Shown here: in pieces, positions 8,834 through 17,908 of the stretch
Layout: each line of letters starts with the position of its first letter
Numbering within the stretch: position 1 is the first letter of the stretch
From: S5-A14a sp050908895
GTDB lineage: Bacteria; Bacillota; Clostridia; Peptostreptococcales; Anaerovoracaceae
DNA length: 64,000 nucleotides
Reading direction: 5' to 3'
Assembly: GCA_050908895.1 (NCBI GenBank)
Contig: CP171222.1
Location: forward strand, 310,001 to 374,000
Made by a program: the position numbers and the translations under genes
Notes under the pieces: generated by a model
The model's input: only the letters and a program-made list of their open reading frames with translations
The model's database searches: none
Told to the model about the DNA's origin: nothing

Positions 8834-8851
8834 ATAGCATGACAGTGCTAT
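8834..8851. promoter_or_regulatory. Inverted repeat between divergent transporter genes
   Basis: A perfect 6-bp dyad, ATAGCA-TGACAG-TGCTAT, lies in the 211-bp gap between nhaC and the purine permease, upstream of a plausible nhaC promoter (TTTACG, 17 bp, TAAGAT on the minus strand). It could be an operator; no protein is implied. Confidence 0.3.
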
Positions 8852-8881
8852 CACAAGAGAAAGTACTGTAAGGACAATTTA

Positions 8882-8911
8882 TTGTAATTTAAACATATAA
8901 GGTGTTATAAT
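8882..8911 (+). promoter_or_regulatory. Promoter of purine permease gene
   Basis: TTGTAA and a perfect TATAAT separated by 18 bp, 53 bases before the TTG start. No purine riboswitch is seen in the leader. Confidence 0.6.
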
Positions 8912-8963
8912 ATTTAGCGGAAAACATGTATTTTTTAATTATTTTATATTCCAGGAGGAAACA

Positions 8964-10319
8964 TTGATAGAGAAATTATTTAAAGTCCGGGAAAGAGGAA
9001 CTACAATAAAGACTGAATTTTTAGCAGGTCTTACTACATTCCTTTCCATGGCATACATTTTAGCTGTCAACCCCAGCATGCTGGCAGAAGCGGGAATGAA
9101 CTTGGAAAGCGTTTTTACGGCAACCGCTGTTTCAGCTGCAGCAGCTACTTTGTTTATGGCGTTTTTTGCTAATTATCCTATTGCTCTAGCCGCAGGAATG
9201 GGTTTAAATGCGTATTTTGCTTACTCAATATGTGGACAACTTGCGGCAGCGGGGGTTGAGAAGCCATGGCAGATTGCCTTGGTTGCAGTTTTATTCGAGG
9301 GAATAATATTCGTGCTTTTATCTTTTGTTGAATTCCGTGAGAAACTTATAAACGATGTTCCTGAGAATTTAAAACATAGCATCACAGGAGGGATAGGTCT
9401 GTTCGTAGTATTAATAGGACTTTCTGGTGCCAAAATAGTTGTAGCGGATTCTGCCACATTGTTTCAACTTGGTGATGTGGGCAGTATTAACTTCCTTCTT
9501 GCATTTTTAGGTTTTCTAACTATTGCACTTTTACATCATTTTAAGGTTATTGGGAATGTGCTGATAGGAATGTTGGTGGCTTGGGGTGCAGGAATAATCT
9601 TGCAAGCTGTAGGTATATATGAGGTAAACCCGGATATAGGTCAATTTTCATTGATACCTTCTTTTGCAGGCGGTGTAGGCATTAAAATGCCAGATATAGT
9701 AGATTTTAACTTTGATTGGATTGGGAAAAATTTCATAGAGTTCACTATTATAGTATTTTCTTTGCTATTTGTTGATATATTTGACACTGTGGGAGGGCTT
9801 ATAGGTATTGCTGAAAAGGGAGGTTTTTTTGATGAAAACGGCAGATTACCAAAAGCAAAAGAAGCTTTACTTGCAGATGCTTGCGGAACTGTAGTTGGAG
9901 CAGTGCTTGGAACTTCAACGGTAACTAGCTTTATTGAATCCAGTGCCGGAGTTGCCCTTGGAGGAAAGACCGGTCTTTCCTCAGTCTTTACCGGGCTATT
10001 TTTCCTACTATCGTTGTTTTTGGCCCCTTTATTCATTGCTATTCCTGCTTTTGCAACAGCACCAGCCTTGATATGGGTAGGGCTAATGATGATGGGTTCT
10101 CTGAAAAAAATAAAGTTTGAAGGAGATGTAGCAGATGGAATATCAGGATTTTTGGCTGTAGTGATAATGCCCTTTACAGCATCTATTGCTAATGGAATAA
10201 TGTTTAGCTTTTTAATGTGGGTAACAATGAAAGTTTTAACAGGTAAGTATAGAGAGGTTAAGGGTATTATGTGGATTTCAAGCATAATTTTTGCTTTGAG
10301 AATAGCCAGCATTTGGTAA
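8964..10319 (+). CDS. AzgA-type NCS2 purine permease (hypoxanthine/guanine)
   Basis: 451 residues, about 12-14 membrane segments. The family landmarks are clear: the N-terminal TEFLAGLTTFLSMAYILAVNP, AAGMGLNAYFAYSIC, the substrate helix LFVDIFDTVGGLIGIAEK, and VVGAVLGTSTVTSFIESSAGVALGGKTGL. This is the AzgA/PbuG group, which imports hypoxanthine, guanine or adenine with protons. Translation starts at TTG 8964; AGGAGG at 8953-8958 fixes that choice. It is flanked by ornithine-locus genes but has its own promoter, and a link to ornithine use is not evident. Confidence 0.9.
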   Translation: MIEKLFKVRERGTTIKTEFLAGLTTFLSMAYILAVNPSMLAEAGMNLESVFTATAVSAAAATLFMAFFANYPIALAAGMGLNAYFAYSICGQLAAAGVEKPWQIALVAVLFEGIIFVLLSFVEFREKLINDVPENLKHSITGGIGLFVVLIGLSGAKIVVADSATLFQLGDVGSINFLLAFLGFLTIALLHHFKVIGNVLIGMLVAWGAGIILQAVGIYEVNPDIGQFSLIPSFAGGVGIKMPDIVDFNFDWIGKNFIEFTIIVFSLLFVDIFDTVGGLIGIAEKGGFFDENGRLPKAKEALLADACGTVVGAVLGTSTVTSFIESSAGVALGGKTGLSSVFTGLFFLLSLFLAPLFIAIPAFATAPALIWVGLMMMGSLKKIKFEGDVADGISGFLAVVIMPFTASIANGIMFSFLMWVTMKVLTGKYREVKGIMWISSIIFALRIASIW

Positions 10320-10410
10320 GCTAATACAGCTTGTTAATTGCCAAATAACAATTTTCTATCAGGATGAAAATAAATTTGATATAAGATAGTAGGCTTAACA
10401 AAATTTTATT

Positions 10411-10453
10411 GGGTGCAAAAATATTTGCATCCATTTTTTCTTTATGTTAAAAT
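10411..10453 (+). promoter_or_regulatory. Promoter of the sigma-54 activator, overlapped by a palindromic operator
   Basis: TTGCAT (10425-10430) and TAAAAT (10448-10453) are 17 bp apart. The -35 box is inside a near-perfect 22-bp palindrome (10411-10432) with core TGCAAAAATATTTGCA. The same core recurs upstream of the ornithine operon, so the regulator probably binds here and limits its own expression. Confidence 0.7.
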
Positions 10454-10479
10454 TATAGTTAATTGGAGGCTGCTTATTA

Positions 10480-11940
10480 ATGGACGAATTTACAATTGGC
10501 AAAGAATTAACTTCTTTGCGTGAAAATCTAGAAAAAGAAGACTATATAAAAATAATAGAACAGTTAATTTCCATGGTTGAAGAGGGTGTATATATTGTAG
10601 ATGAGAAAGGCATGGGAATCTTCTATAACCAACCTATGGCTAAAATAGAGGGGATTAAAGTTAACGATGTGCTTGGACAGGAATTTCAAAAGGCTTTTCC
10701 GGGTGTTGATTTGAATGAAAGCACCATGTTTAAAGCTTTGAAGAAGAAGCAGTGTACGAAAAAAAGTCAACAAGCATATATAAACTTAAGAGGAAAGCAG
10801 GTTACGACAAGTAATCAAACAGCTCCGGTACTTAAAAATGGAAAAACAGTTGCAGCAATAGAGGTTGCCCAAGATATAACTGAAATAAAGGCTTTGAGTA
10901 ATACAATCCAGGAGCTGAGGCAACGCAAGGAAGCGCTTGAGTCGGAAGATGGCCATAATAAGGTTAATCCTAGGATGAAACACTATCACTTCAGCAGCAT
11001 CATAGGACAAAATGAAAAATTTTTAAAGATACTGAGTTTGGCTAAGAGGGCTGCTGAAAACGATGCGACTGTATTTATATATGGGGAAACGGGAACGGGA
11101 AAAGAACTATTGGCTCAAAGTATTCATTACGATGGAGCTAGGAGAAGCAAACCGTTTATGGCACAGAATTGTGCAGCATTACCGGAAAGTTTACTTGAGG
11201 GTATTTTGTTTGGTACAGCCAAGGGTGGATTTACGGGAGCAGTAGACAGAGCCGGTTTGTTTGAGCAGGCAAGTGGAGGAACGCTTCTTCTTGATGAGGT
11301 AAGCGCGATGCCTTATGACCTCCAAAGTAAGCTTTTACGTGTGCTCCAAGAGGAATATATCGTAAGGGTTGGTGGAACACAGGCAATGCCGATAGATGTG
11401 CATATAATTGCAACTGTTAATGAGCCACCGGAGGATTTGATTTCTCAGGGTAAACTTAGGAAAGATCTTTACTATAGATTGAACGTGGTGAATCTTGTTG
11501 TGCCACCGCTGAGAGAACGAAAAGATGATATTCCGTTGCTTGTGGAGTATTTTCTTGATAAACATTGCAAACGTTTTGGCAAAGAAGTTTGGATGGCATC
11601 TGAAGATGTGTTGAGAACCTTAAAATCATATAATTATCCGGGAAATGTTAGAGAGTTGGAGAACATAATAATGCAATCTGTGGCTTTAGCAGGATCAGAG
11701 CATGTCCTCACCGGGAAAATGCTTCATATGCCCGCAGGAATTAGACAAGCTGGAGATATTGCAGGTCAGTGGGATGGTCAGCAACCCCTTGATTTATACC
11801 TAGGAAATGTCGAAAAAGAGCTGATTAGAAGGGTTATGATTGAAGAGGGTGGCGTAATCGCCAAATCGGCAGATAAATTGCAGATTAAGAGACAAACCCT
11901 ACAACATAAACTTAAAAAGTATAATATCAGGCAGGATTAA
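10480..11940 (+). CDS. Sigma-54-dependent transcriptional activator of ornithine catabolism (RocR-like, PAS-AAA-HTH)
   Basis: 486 residues in three parts. The N-terminus is a PAS-like sensor (about 20-130, VEEGVYIVDEKGMGIFYNQPM). The AAA+ domain (about 170-400) has Walker A GETGTGKE, Walker B GGTLLLDEV, and the sigma-54 contact loop GGFTGA in place of the usual GAFTGA. The C-terminus is a Fis-type helix-turn-helix (KSADKLQIKRQTLQHKLKKY). The alanine-to-glycine change in the loop is conservative. The protein should open the -24/-12 promoter at 12169-12184 when it senses a ligand such as ornithine. It sits immediately upstream of the ornithine operon. The ATG has TTGGAGG spaced 12 bases upstream. 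Confidence 0.9.
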   Translation: MDEFTIGKELTSLRENLEKEDYIKIIEQLISMVEEGVYIVDEKGMGIFYNQPMAKIEGIKVNDVLGQEFQKAFPGVDLNESTMFKALKKKQCTKKSQQAYINLRGKQVTTSNQTAPVLKNGKTVAAIEVAQDITEIKALSNTIQELRQRKEALESEDGHNKVNPRMKHYHFSSIIGQNEKFLKILSLAKRAAENDATVFIYGETGTGKELLAQSIHYDGARRSKPFMAQNCAALPESLLEGILFGTAKGGFTGAVDRAGLFEQASGGTLLLDEVSAMPYDLQSKLLRVLQEEYIVRVGGTQAMPIDVHIIATVNEPPEDLISQGKLRKDLYYRLNVVNLVVPPLRERKDDIPLLVEYFLDKHCKRFGKEVWMASEDVLRTLKSYNYPGNVRELENIIMQSVALAGSEHVLTGKMLHMPAGIRQAGDIAGQWDGQQPLDLYLGNVEKELIRRVMIEEGGVIAKSADKLQIKRQTLQHKLKKYNIRQD

Positions 11941-11948
11941 ATACACAT

Positions 11949-11988
11949 GGATGCAAAAATATTTGCGCACATATGCAAAAAAAATTGC
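11949..11988 (+). promoter_or_regulatory. Tandem upstream activator sites for the sigma-54 regulator
   Basis: Two copies of the motif TGCAAA-N5-TTGC start at 11952 and 11974, exactly 22 bp (two helical turns) apart. The first is nearly identical over 19 bp to the palindrome in front of the regulator gene; the second is weaker. They lie about 200 bp upstream of the -24/-12 promoter, the normal place for enhancer sites. Confidence 0.7.
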
Positions 11989-12168
11989 TTAAAATGATGA
12001 TTTGTAGATTAAATCAATATTTAAGGGTGACTTGTAGCAGAGGGATTATTATTCAAATATTAAAAATTTGGTTTACATTATAATTTGTGAAGTTGTATTT
12101 AGACTTAAACAACAAAAAATATGGTTTTATTGATTGTTTTATAATATCAATAGCTTGGATTAGATTTG

Positions 12169-12184
12169 TGGCATGGAGTTTGCT
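12169..12184 (+). promoter_or_regulatory. Sigma-54 (-24/-12) promoter of the ornithine operon
   Basis: TGGCATGGAGTTTGCT matches the consensus TGGCAC-N5-TTGCA with the invariant GG and GC at the correct 10-bp interval. Transcription would start near 12196, about 90 bases before ord. The adjacent regulator is a sigma-54 activator, which supports the call. Confidence 0.85.
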
Positions 12185-12286
12185 ATAAATATATTCGGTT
12201 CGTGTATGCTTATTCTATCATAGGTGAGAGACGGACTTGAGAAGAAACATTTTTATTACATCTAAATAAGAAAAGGAGATTTGAAG

Positions 12287-13348
12287 ATGAAGAACGTAAA
12301 AGTAATCCTTTGGGGACTAGGCGCTATGGGCGGCGGAATCGGTAAAATGCTAACTAAAAAAACTGGGGTTGACATAGTTGGTGCTATCGACATCGGTGAC
12401 AAAATTGGTAAAAGTTTATATGATGTAGTTCCCGGAATTGAAAGAGGAGATAGAGAGGATGTAATCGTAGGAACGGCTGAAGATGTAATTAGGGAAGGTT
12501 CAGCTGATGTTGTAATCGTTTGCACAAACTCTTTCACAAAGGATGTATTCGACAAACTTGTTTTCGTAATGGAAAGAGGAATCAACGTAATCACTTCTGC
12601 AGAAGAGATGGCTTATCCACAGGCTCAGGAACCTGAACTGGCTAAGAAACTTGATGAATGCGGAAAGAAAAACGGAGTATCTGTGTTAGGAACAGGAATC
12701 AACCCTGGACTTATTATGGACCTTTTAGTAATTCTTTGGACAGGTGCTTGCGAAAGTGTTGACCACATTGTTTCAAGAAGAGTTAACAGCTTATCTCCAT
12801 TTGGACCTGCTGTAATGGAAGAACAGGGAATCGGAATGGAAGTAGAAGAATTCAACAAGAGAAAAGCTGACGGAACAATGGCTGGTCACGTTGGATTTGC
12901 TGAATCTGTTGGAATGATTGCAGAAGCTCTCGGTTGGGAACTTTCAGATTTCAAACAGGACATGGAGCCAATCGTAACAGACGTTGACAGAAAATCTCCT
13001 TATGGATTTGCCAAAGCTGGACAGGTTGCCGGTGTTGCAATGAAGGGATGGGGATATGTTGATGGCGAAATGAAAATCGAAATGGATCACCCTCAGCAGA
13101 TTGAACCGGAACAGGTTGGAATCCATACAGGTGACTACGTTGAAATCCAGGGTAAACCACCGGTTAACATGGCTAACACTCCGGAAATCGAAGGAGGTAT
13201 CGGAACAATGGCTATGATTATGAACTGCATCCCTCACGTAATTAACGCTAGACCAGGTCTAAGAACTATGCTCGACATTCCGGTACCCAGAGCAATTATG
13301 GGTGACATGAGAAACATGATTGAAGAGGAATGCAAACTAGTTAAATAG
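12287..13348 (+). CDS. ord: 2,4-diaminopentanoate dehydrogenase
   Basis: 353 residues. The enzyme oxidatively deaminates 2,4-diaminopentanoate to 2-amino-4-ketopentanoate with NAD(P)+. The N-terminal Rossmann motif VILWGLGAMGGGIG and the dihydrodipicolinate-reductase-like architecture (LGTGINPGLIMDLLVILW, HVGFAESVGMIAEALGW) fit Ord. The C-terminus (PPVNMANTPEIEGGIGTMAMIMNCIPHV) is strongly conserved. A TTG six bases upstream is possible, but the AAGGAG at 12273-12278 is spaced correctly (8 nt) only for ATG 12287. First gene of the sigma-54-driven operon. Confidence 0.93.
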   Translation: MKNVKVILWGLGAMGGGIGKMLTKKTGVDIVGAIDIGDKIGKSLYDVVPGIERGDREDVIVGTAEDVIREGSADVVIVCTNSFTKDVFDKLVFVMERGINVITSAEEMAYPQAQEPELAKKLDECGKKNGVSVLGTGINPGLIMDLLVILWTGACESVDHIVSRRVNSLSPFGPAVMEEQGIGMEVEEFNKRKADGTMAGHVGFAESVGMIAEALGWELSDFKQDMEPIVTDVDRKSPYGFAKAGQVAGVAMKGWGYVDGEMKIEMDHPQQIEPEQVGIHTGDYVEIQGKPPVNMANTPEIEGGIGTMAMIMNCIPHVINARPGLRTMLDIPVPRAIMGDMRNMIEEECKLVK

Positions 13349-13372
13349 TTTTAAAGTAGTTTGAATTTTATG

Positions 13373-13504
13373 CTGTTTTGCCAACGGAGTAGTTGACCTA
13401 TTTGAGACCCTGTTACAGGTTGTTGCTACCGAAACGAAACTTTGGTCGAAGCTGAAAACCCTGAGGACGGCTATTTTGTTGACAAAACAGTCTACATATG
13501 TAGA
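13373..13504 (+). other. Candidate structured RNA between ord and ortA
   Basis: The 186-nt gap holds no reading frame but unusual pairing potential. CTGTTTTGCCAA (13373-13384) pairs with TTGACAAAACAG (13479-13490) in 11 of 12 positions and closes a loop of about 95 nt. Inside, GTAG (13389-13392) can pair with CTAC (13426-13429), ACCGAA with TTTGGT (13428-13446), and TTGACC with GGTCGAA. The 3' arm can instead form a local hairpin with CTATTTTG (13471-13478), so the two folds exclude each other. The perfect palindrome TCTACATATGTAGA (13491-13504) follows. No known riboswitch class is recognised. Confidence 0.4.
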
Positions 13505-13534
13505 AGCTTATTTATAATAGATTAGGAGATTAAA

Positions 13535-13837
13535 ATGGCAAAGAAAGGTGATTGGGTACGCATTCATCGCATCGTTTTAAAGGCTGATCAAAGAACAGCT
13601 AGAATTCCTGATGACACTCAGAAATGTGACCTTGAGATGTGGACAAAGGGATTTTTAACAGAAGATGCTGAAATTGGCGATGAAGTTACCGTTATTACAG
13701 CAGTAAACAGGAAAGAGACAGGAAAGCTTATAGAAGTTAATCCATACTATACACATAGCTATGGTAAGTTTGTTCCTGAAATCATTCAGATTGACAAACA
13801 ACTTCGTGAAATCATGGATTTTGGAGGTGACAAATAA
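13535..13837 (+). CDS. ortA: 2-amino-4-ketopentanoate thiolase, alpha subunit
   Basis: 100 residues, the usual size of this small subunit (MAKKGDWVRIHRIVLKADQR, KCDLEMWTKGFL). Together with OrtB it splits 2-amino-4-ketopentanoate with CoA into acetyl-CoA and alanine. The start has a TTAGGAG site. The stop codon overlaps the ortB ATG by one base (TAATG), so the subunits are translationally coupled. Confidence 0.93.
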   Translation: MAKKGDWVRIHRIVLKADQRTARIPDDTQKCDLEMWTKGFLTEDAEIGDEVTVITAVNRKETGKLIEVNPYYTHSYGKFVPEIIQIDKQLREIMDFGGDK

Positions 13838-15249
13838 TGACATTGGCTAAAGACTATGATTCCGTAATGGGCAGATCAAACGACATAATGAAGCAGGCTC
13901 TTGGTCTTGACTATCAGGAATTTGAGCAGGGTGGCGTGAGATTCGATTACGAAGCTTTGATGAAATCAACCGGTTATACTCTTGATGAGGTTGCAAAGAT
14001 TCAGGCAAGAACTGCAGTAGGAAACACTCCACTTATCGAGCTCAGAAATCTAACTGAGCTTACAAGAAAATACGCTAAACCAGGATTTGGAGCAAGAATA
14101 TTCGCAAAAGATGAAGCTGCAAACGCATCCGGAAGCTTCAAAGCGAGAAGAGCCGCTTGTGCAGTTGCTCATGCTAAAAAGCTGGGATACAAAGGTGTAA
14201 TTGCTGCAACATCAGGAAACTACGGAGCAGCAGTAGCATCTCAGGCAGCTATGCAGGGACTGGATTGTATAATCGTTCAGGAATGCTATGATTCTAATGG
14301 TGTTGGACAACCTGAAATCGTTGAAAAAGCAAGAAAATGTGAAGCTTATGGAGCAGAAGTAATTCAGCTTACAGTAGGACCTGAATTATTCTATACATTT
14401 CTATCCGTTCTAGAAGATACAAAATACTTTAACGCATCACTTTACTCTCCGTTTGGTATTGCCGGTGTTGAAACTCTTGGCTACGAGATTGCAACTCAGT
14501 GTCGTGAACTCCTAGGAAAAGATCCGGACATGGTGGTTTGTACTAATGCTGGTGGTGGAATGATGACAGGTACTGCAAGAGGTCTAATTAAGGCAGGAGC
14601 AGTAGACACTCAGCTTGTTGCAGCATCTATCGACCTAACGGGACTACACATGGCATCAGATAGTCAGTTCAACAGGAAGTCTTGCACAACTGGTCACACA
14701 GGATTTGGCGTTCCATATGCAACAGATCCTGACCACTCGGATGTACCAAGAAGTGCAGCAAGACCTCTAAGATACATGGACAGATATGTTACCGTAACTC
14801 AGGGTGAAGTTATGTACATGACAGAAGCTCTAGCAAACCTAGAAGGTATCGAAAGAGGACCTGCAGGAAACACAGCTCTTGCAGCAGCGTTCTCCCTAGC
14901 TAGAGAATTACCGGAAGATGCAGTAATCGTAATTAGTGAAACTGAATACACAGGCGCCGGAAAACATATCCAGCCACAGCTAGCATTCGCTAGAGAAAAC
15001 GGTATCGAAATTAAATTTGGTAACCCTCAGGAAGAAGATAAACCGGGTGTAAACGTAGTATTACCTAAAGACCCCGGATTCGTACAGCACAAAGAAGCTG
15101 ACATCCAAAGGTTCAGAACAAGACTAATCACTAAAGCAGTTGCTAAGGCAGGAATTGATCCTAAAGACCTAACTAAGGAAGACTTAGATTTCCTAGCAAC
15201 GGAGACTAAGACAGACGATGCATTCGTTAAGAAAGCCCTAGGACAATAA
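13837..15249 (+). CDS. ortB: 2-amino-4-ketopentanoate thiolase, beta subunit (PLP-dependent)
   Basis: 470 residues, fold-type II PLP enzyme related to threonine synthase. The PLP lysine lies in NASGSFKARRAACAVAHAK and the phosphate-binding glycine loop is CTNAGGGMMTGTARG. IAATSGNYGAAVASQAAM is the substrate loop. It forms the catalytic partner of OrtA. GGAGG lies 10 nt before the ATG, inside the end of ortA. The codon use matches its neighbours. Confidence 0.93.
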   Translation: MTLAKDYDSVMGRSNDIMKQALGLDYQEFEQGGVRFDYEALMKSTGYTLDEVAKIQARTAVGNTPLIELRNLTELTRKYAKPGFGARIFAKDEAANASGSFKARRAACAVAHAKKLGYKGVIAATSGNYGAAVASQAAMQGLDCIIVQECYDSNGVGQPEIVEKARKCEAYGAEVIQLTVGPELFYTFLSVLEDTKYFNASLYSPFGIAGVETLGYEIATQCRELLGKDPDMVVCTNAGGGMMTGTARGLIKAGAVDTQLVAASIDLTGLHMASDSQFNRKSCTTGHTGFGVPYATDPDHSDVPRSAARPLRYMDRYVTVTQGEVMYMTEALANLEGIERGPAGNTALAAAFSLARELPEDAVIVISETEYTGAGKHIQPQLAFARENGIEIKFGNPQEEDKPGVNVVLPKDPGFVQHKEADIQRFRTRLITKAVAKAGIDPKDLTKEDLDFLATETKTDDAFVKKALGQ

Positions 15250-15284
15250 TAAAAGTGAAAGAAATTTTTAAGGAGATTTAAAGA

Positions 15285-15650
15285 ATGAGAAGAGAAGACG
15301 ATTTTCAAGAAAGGCGCAAACACATCGCCAATCTTACTGACCAAGAGCTTTATGATCGCTTTTGGGAGCTTACTGCTAAGGTAGTAGACCCTCTACTGGA
15401 AATGGGTAGAAAGAACACAACTCCGTCTGTTGAAAGAGCTGTTCTTTTGAGAATGGGAATTTCATCCCTGGAAACTCAGAAGATAGTTGAAGGATGTATG
15501 GACAAGGGCCTTATGGGAAAGGGTGCGGGTCACTGCGTTTACAAGCTTTCAAAGGAAATGGGAATTTCTATTCCAGAAGCTGGCACTATGCTTGCTGAAG
15601 GAAAGGGCTGGGACACTGTTGCAGCAGCTTTCAAGGGAGGTAAGAAATAA
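15285..15650 (+). CDS. oraS: D-ornithine 4,5-aminomutase, S subunit
   Basis: 121 residues, the expected length for the small subunit. It begins MRREDDFQERRKHIANLTDQE and contains GKGAGHCVYKLSKEMGI. It forms the alpha2beta2 complex with OraE and is needed for correct assembly. The last base of its stop overlaps the oraE ATG (TAATGG), so the two are coupled. A TAAGGAG site precedes the start. Confidence 0.93.
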   Translation: MRREDDFQERRKHIANLTDQELYDRFWELTAKVVDPLLEMGRKNTTPSVERAVLLRMGISSLETQKIVEGCMDKGLMGKGAGHCVYKLSKEMGISIPEAGTMLAEGKGWDTVAAAFKGGKK

Positions 15651-17908
15651 TGGCAGACATGATTTTAAAGCGCAATGAGAAAATAAACGTAAGGGAAATC
15701 CTTAAGGACTTAGATAAGTATGAACCGAGAAGAAGAGGTTGGCACTGGAGAGAGCCGGCTCCAAATCTAAAAATGTATGAATTCACATACAGAGATGTTT
15801 CAAAGCCACTTAAGAATTATGTTGGACTTCCACCGGCAAAATTCTTTGATAATATCGACCCTCAGCCACTTCCTGTAATTACAACAGAAATCGCTTCAGG
15901 TCGTTTTGAAGATGACATTAGAAGAATGAGAATGACTGCATGGCATGGTGCAGATCACATAATGGTTATCAGACACATGGGTCAGTCTCACATTGACGGT
16001 CTAATGGAAGGTACCCCTCAGGGTATAGGTGGTGTACCTATCACAAGAAAACAGGTTAGAGCTCAGAGAAAGGCTCTTGACCTAATTGAAGATGAAGTGG
16101 GAAGACCAATTAACTATCACTCCTACGTATCTGGTGTAGCAGGTCCTGACGTTGCGGTAATGTTCGCAGAAGAGGGTATCAACGGAGCTCACCAAGACCC
16201 TCAGTACAATGTACTATACAGAGATATTAACTGCGTAAGATCTTTTGTTGACGCATGCGAATCAAAGAAAGTTATGGCATGGGCAGAAATCCTTCAGATT
16301 GACGGTGCTCACAATGCAAATGCAACAGCAAGAGAAGCGTGGAAAGTAATGCCTGAGCTAATCGTACAGCACGCAATTAACTCTTTATTCTCAGAAAAAG
16401 TTGGTATCAAGCCGGAAAACATAAGCTTGTCAACAGTACCTCCAACAGCAACTCCTGCTCCATGTATGTACTACGACCTACCTTACGCTGTAGCTCTAAG
16501 AGATTTCTGTAACAGATACAAGATGAGAGCTCAGCAGAATACAAAATATATCTGTTCATCTGTAAGAGAAGCAACAGTTACTCACGTAATGAACATGGTT
16601 ATTTCTAAGTTAACAAGAGCTGATATTCAGTCAACAATCACTCCTGATGAAGGTAGAAACGTTCCTTGGCACATCTACAATGTAGAGGCTTGTGATAACG
16701 CAAAACAAGCTCTTATCGCAATGGATGGTCTAATGGATATGGTTGAGCTTAAGAAAGAAGGTCCTCTACCTGAAACAGTAAGAGACTTAAAGGAGAGAGC
16801 TACTTTGTTCATGGAAGAAATCATCGAAGTTGGTGGATACTTCCAGGCAGTGCAGGAAGGATTTTTCGTAGATTCAGCAAAATATCCAGCTAGAAATGGT
16901 GACGGTATCGCAAGAAAAATCGAAGGCGGAATCGGATATGGTTTTATCTTTGAAAGAGATGAGGACTACATGGCTCCGGTAACAGCTCACTTTGGATATA
17001 ACAATGTTGAGCAGTACGGTGGAGATCCGGAGAACCCATCAGCACTTATTGGCGGATGTACTTTTGAAGATAGAAGCAAGATCGTATTTATCGACGAGCT
17101 TGACGAGGACACAGTAGATGCAAGACTTACTAAGGTAGAAAAATACCATAACGGTGAGGCAATCATCCCTGAAGTTGAGTGGTGCGGCGATGGAATTATC
17201 CTTCTAACAATGATGATTCCGGCAGAAAGAAGAATGGCTGAAGCTGTTGCTCTTGAAATCGGAAGAAAACTTGGACTGGAAAGCCCGGAAGTTACTTCTA
17301 AGGAAATCATGCAGGATGCTGAAGGCACAAGAATTGAAATGAAAGGTAAGGTTCCATTTGATATCGATCCATCAACTCTTGTAATCCCACCGGAACCATT
17401 TAGATTAGATGATGCTACTTTGTTTGCAGAAATCGAAGAGCACCCAATCAGAGTTGTTTGTGGTACAGTTGGAGAAGATGAACACTCAGTAGGTCTTCGT
17501 GAAATCATCAACATCAAGCATGGCGGAATCGAAAAATGGGGTGTAGAAGTTCACTACTTAGGAACTTCAGTACCTGTTGAAAAACTAGTAGATGCTGCTA
17601 TCGAGCTTAATGCAGATGCTATCCTAGCTTCAACAATTATTTCTCACGATAACGTTCACTACAAGAACATGAAGAGAATCAATGAGCTTGCAATAGAAAA
17701 AGGTATCAGAGATAAGGTTATGATTGCTGCAGGTGGAACACAGGTTGTCCCAGAAGAAGCAGTTAAGACCGGTATTGACCAAGGCTTTGGAAGAGACTCT
17801 CACGGTATCGACGTTGCAACATTCCTAGTTGAAGAAGCAAGAAGACGTCGTGGCGAAAAGACTTTCGAAGAAATTCAGAGAGAAAAAGAAGCTGAATTAG
17901 ATGCATAA
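15650..17908 (+). CDS. oraE: D-ornithine 4,5-aminomutase, E subunit (adenosylcobalamin and PLP dependent)
   Basis: 752 residues, normal length. It moves the terminal amino group of D-ornithine to C4, giving 2,4-diaminopentanoate, by a radical mechanism. The PLP-binding TIM barrel fills roughly residues 80-480. The C-terminal Rossmann-like cobalamin domain holds the base-off motif DEHSVG with His612. Lys623 in INIKHGGIEKW lies 11 residues later, the same interval as the His618/Lys629 pair of the characterised Clostridium sticklandii enzyme. Its B12 need fits the cobalamin riboswitches elsewhere in the window. Confidence 0.95.
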   Translation: MADMILKRNEKINVREILKDLDKYEPRRRGWHWREPAPNLKMYEFTYRDVSKPLKNYVGLPPAKFFDNIDPQPLPVITTEIASGRFEDDIRRMRMTAWHGADHIMVIRHMGQSHIDGLMEGTPQGIGGVPITRKQVRAQRKALDLIEDEVGRPINYHSYVSGVAGPDVAVMFAEEGINGAHQDPQYNVLYRDINCVRSFVDACESKKVMAWAEILQIDGAHNANATAREAWKVMPELIVQHAINSLFSEKVGIKPENISLSTVPPTATPAPCMYYDLPYAVALRDFCNRYKMRAQQNTKYICSSVREATVTHVMNMVISKLTRADIQSTITPDEGRNVPWHIYNVEACDNAKQALIAMDGLMDMVELKKEGPLPETVRDLKERATLFMEEIIEVGGYFQAVQEGFFVDSAKYPARNGDGIARKIEGGIGYGFIFERDEDYMAPVTAHFGYNNVEQYGGDPENPSALIGGCTFEDRSKIVFIDELDEDTVDARLTKVEKYHNGEAIIPEVEWCGDGIILLTMMIPAERRMAEAVALEIGRKLGLESPEVTSKEIMQDAEGTRIEMKGKVPFDIDPSTLVIPPEPFRLDDATLFAEIEEHPIRVVCGTVGEDEHSVGLREIINIKHGGIEKWGVEVHYLGTSVPVEKLVDAAIELNADAILASTIISHDNVHYKNMKRINELAIEKGIRDKVMIAAGGTQVVPEEAVKTGIDQGFGRDSHGIDVATFLVEEARRRRGEKTFEEIQREKEAELDA

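Noticed and set aside
8855..8963. Purine riboswitch before the purine permease
   Set aside because: None of the conserved purine aptamer loops is present; only a plain promoter is seen.
9641..10312. 223-codon minus-strand frame opposite the purine permease
   Set aside because: It is the antisense of a strongly conserved membrane protein; composition is typical of a shadow frame.
10480..11940. Variant GGFTGA loop in the sigma-54 activator as a sign of a dead or non-sigma-54 regulator
   Set aside because: The change is conservative, Walker motifs and HTH are intact, and a perfect -24/-12 promoter lies directly downstream.
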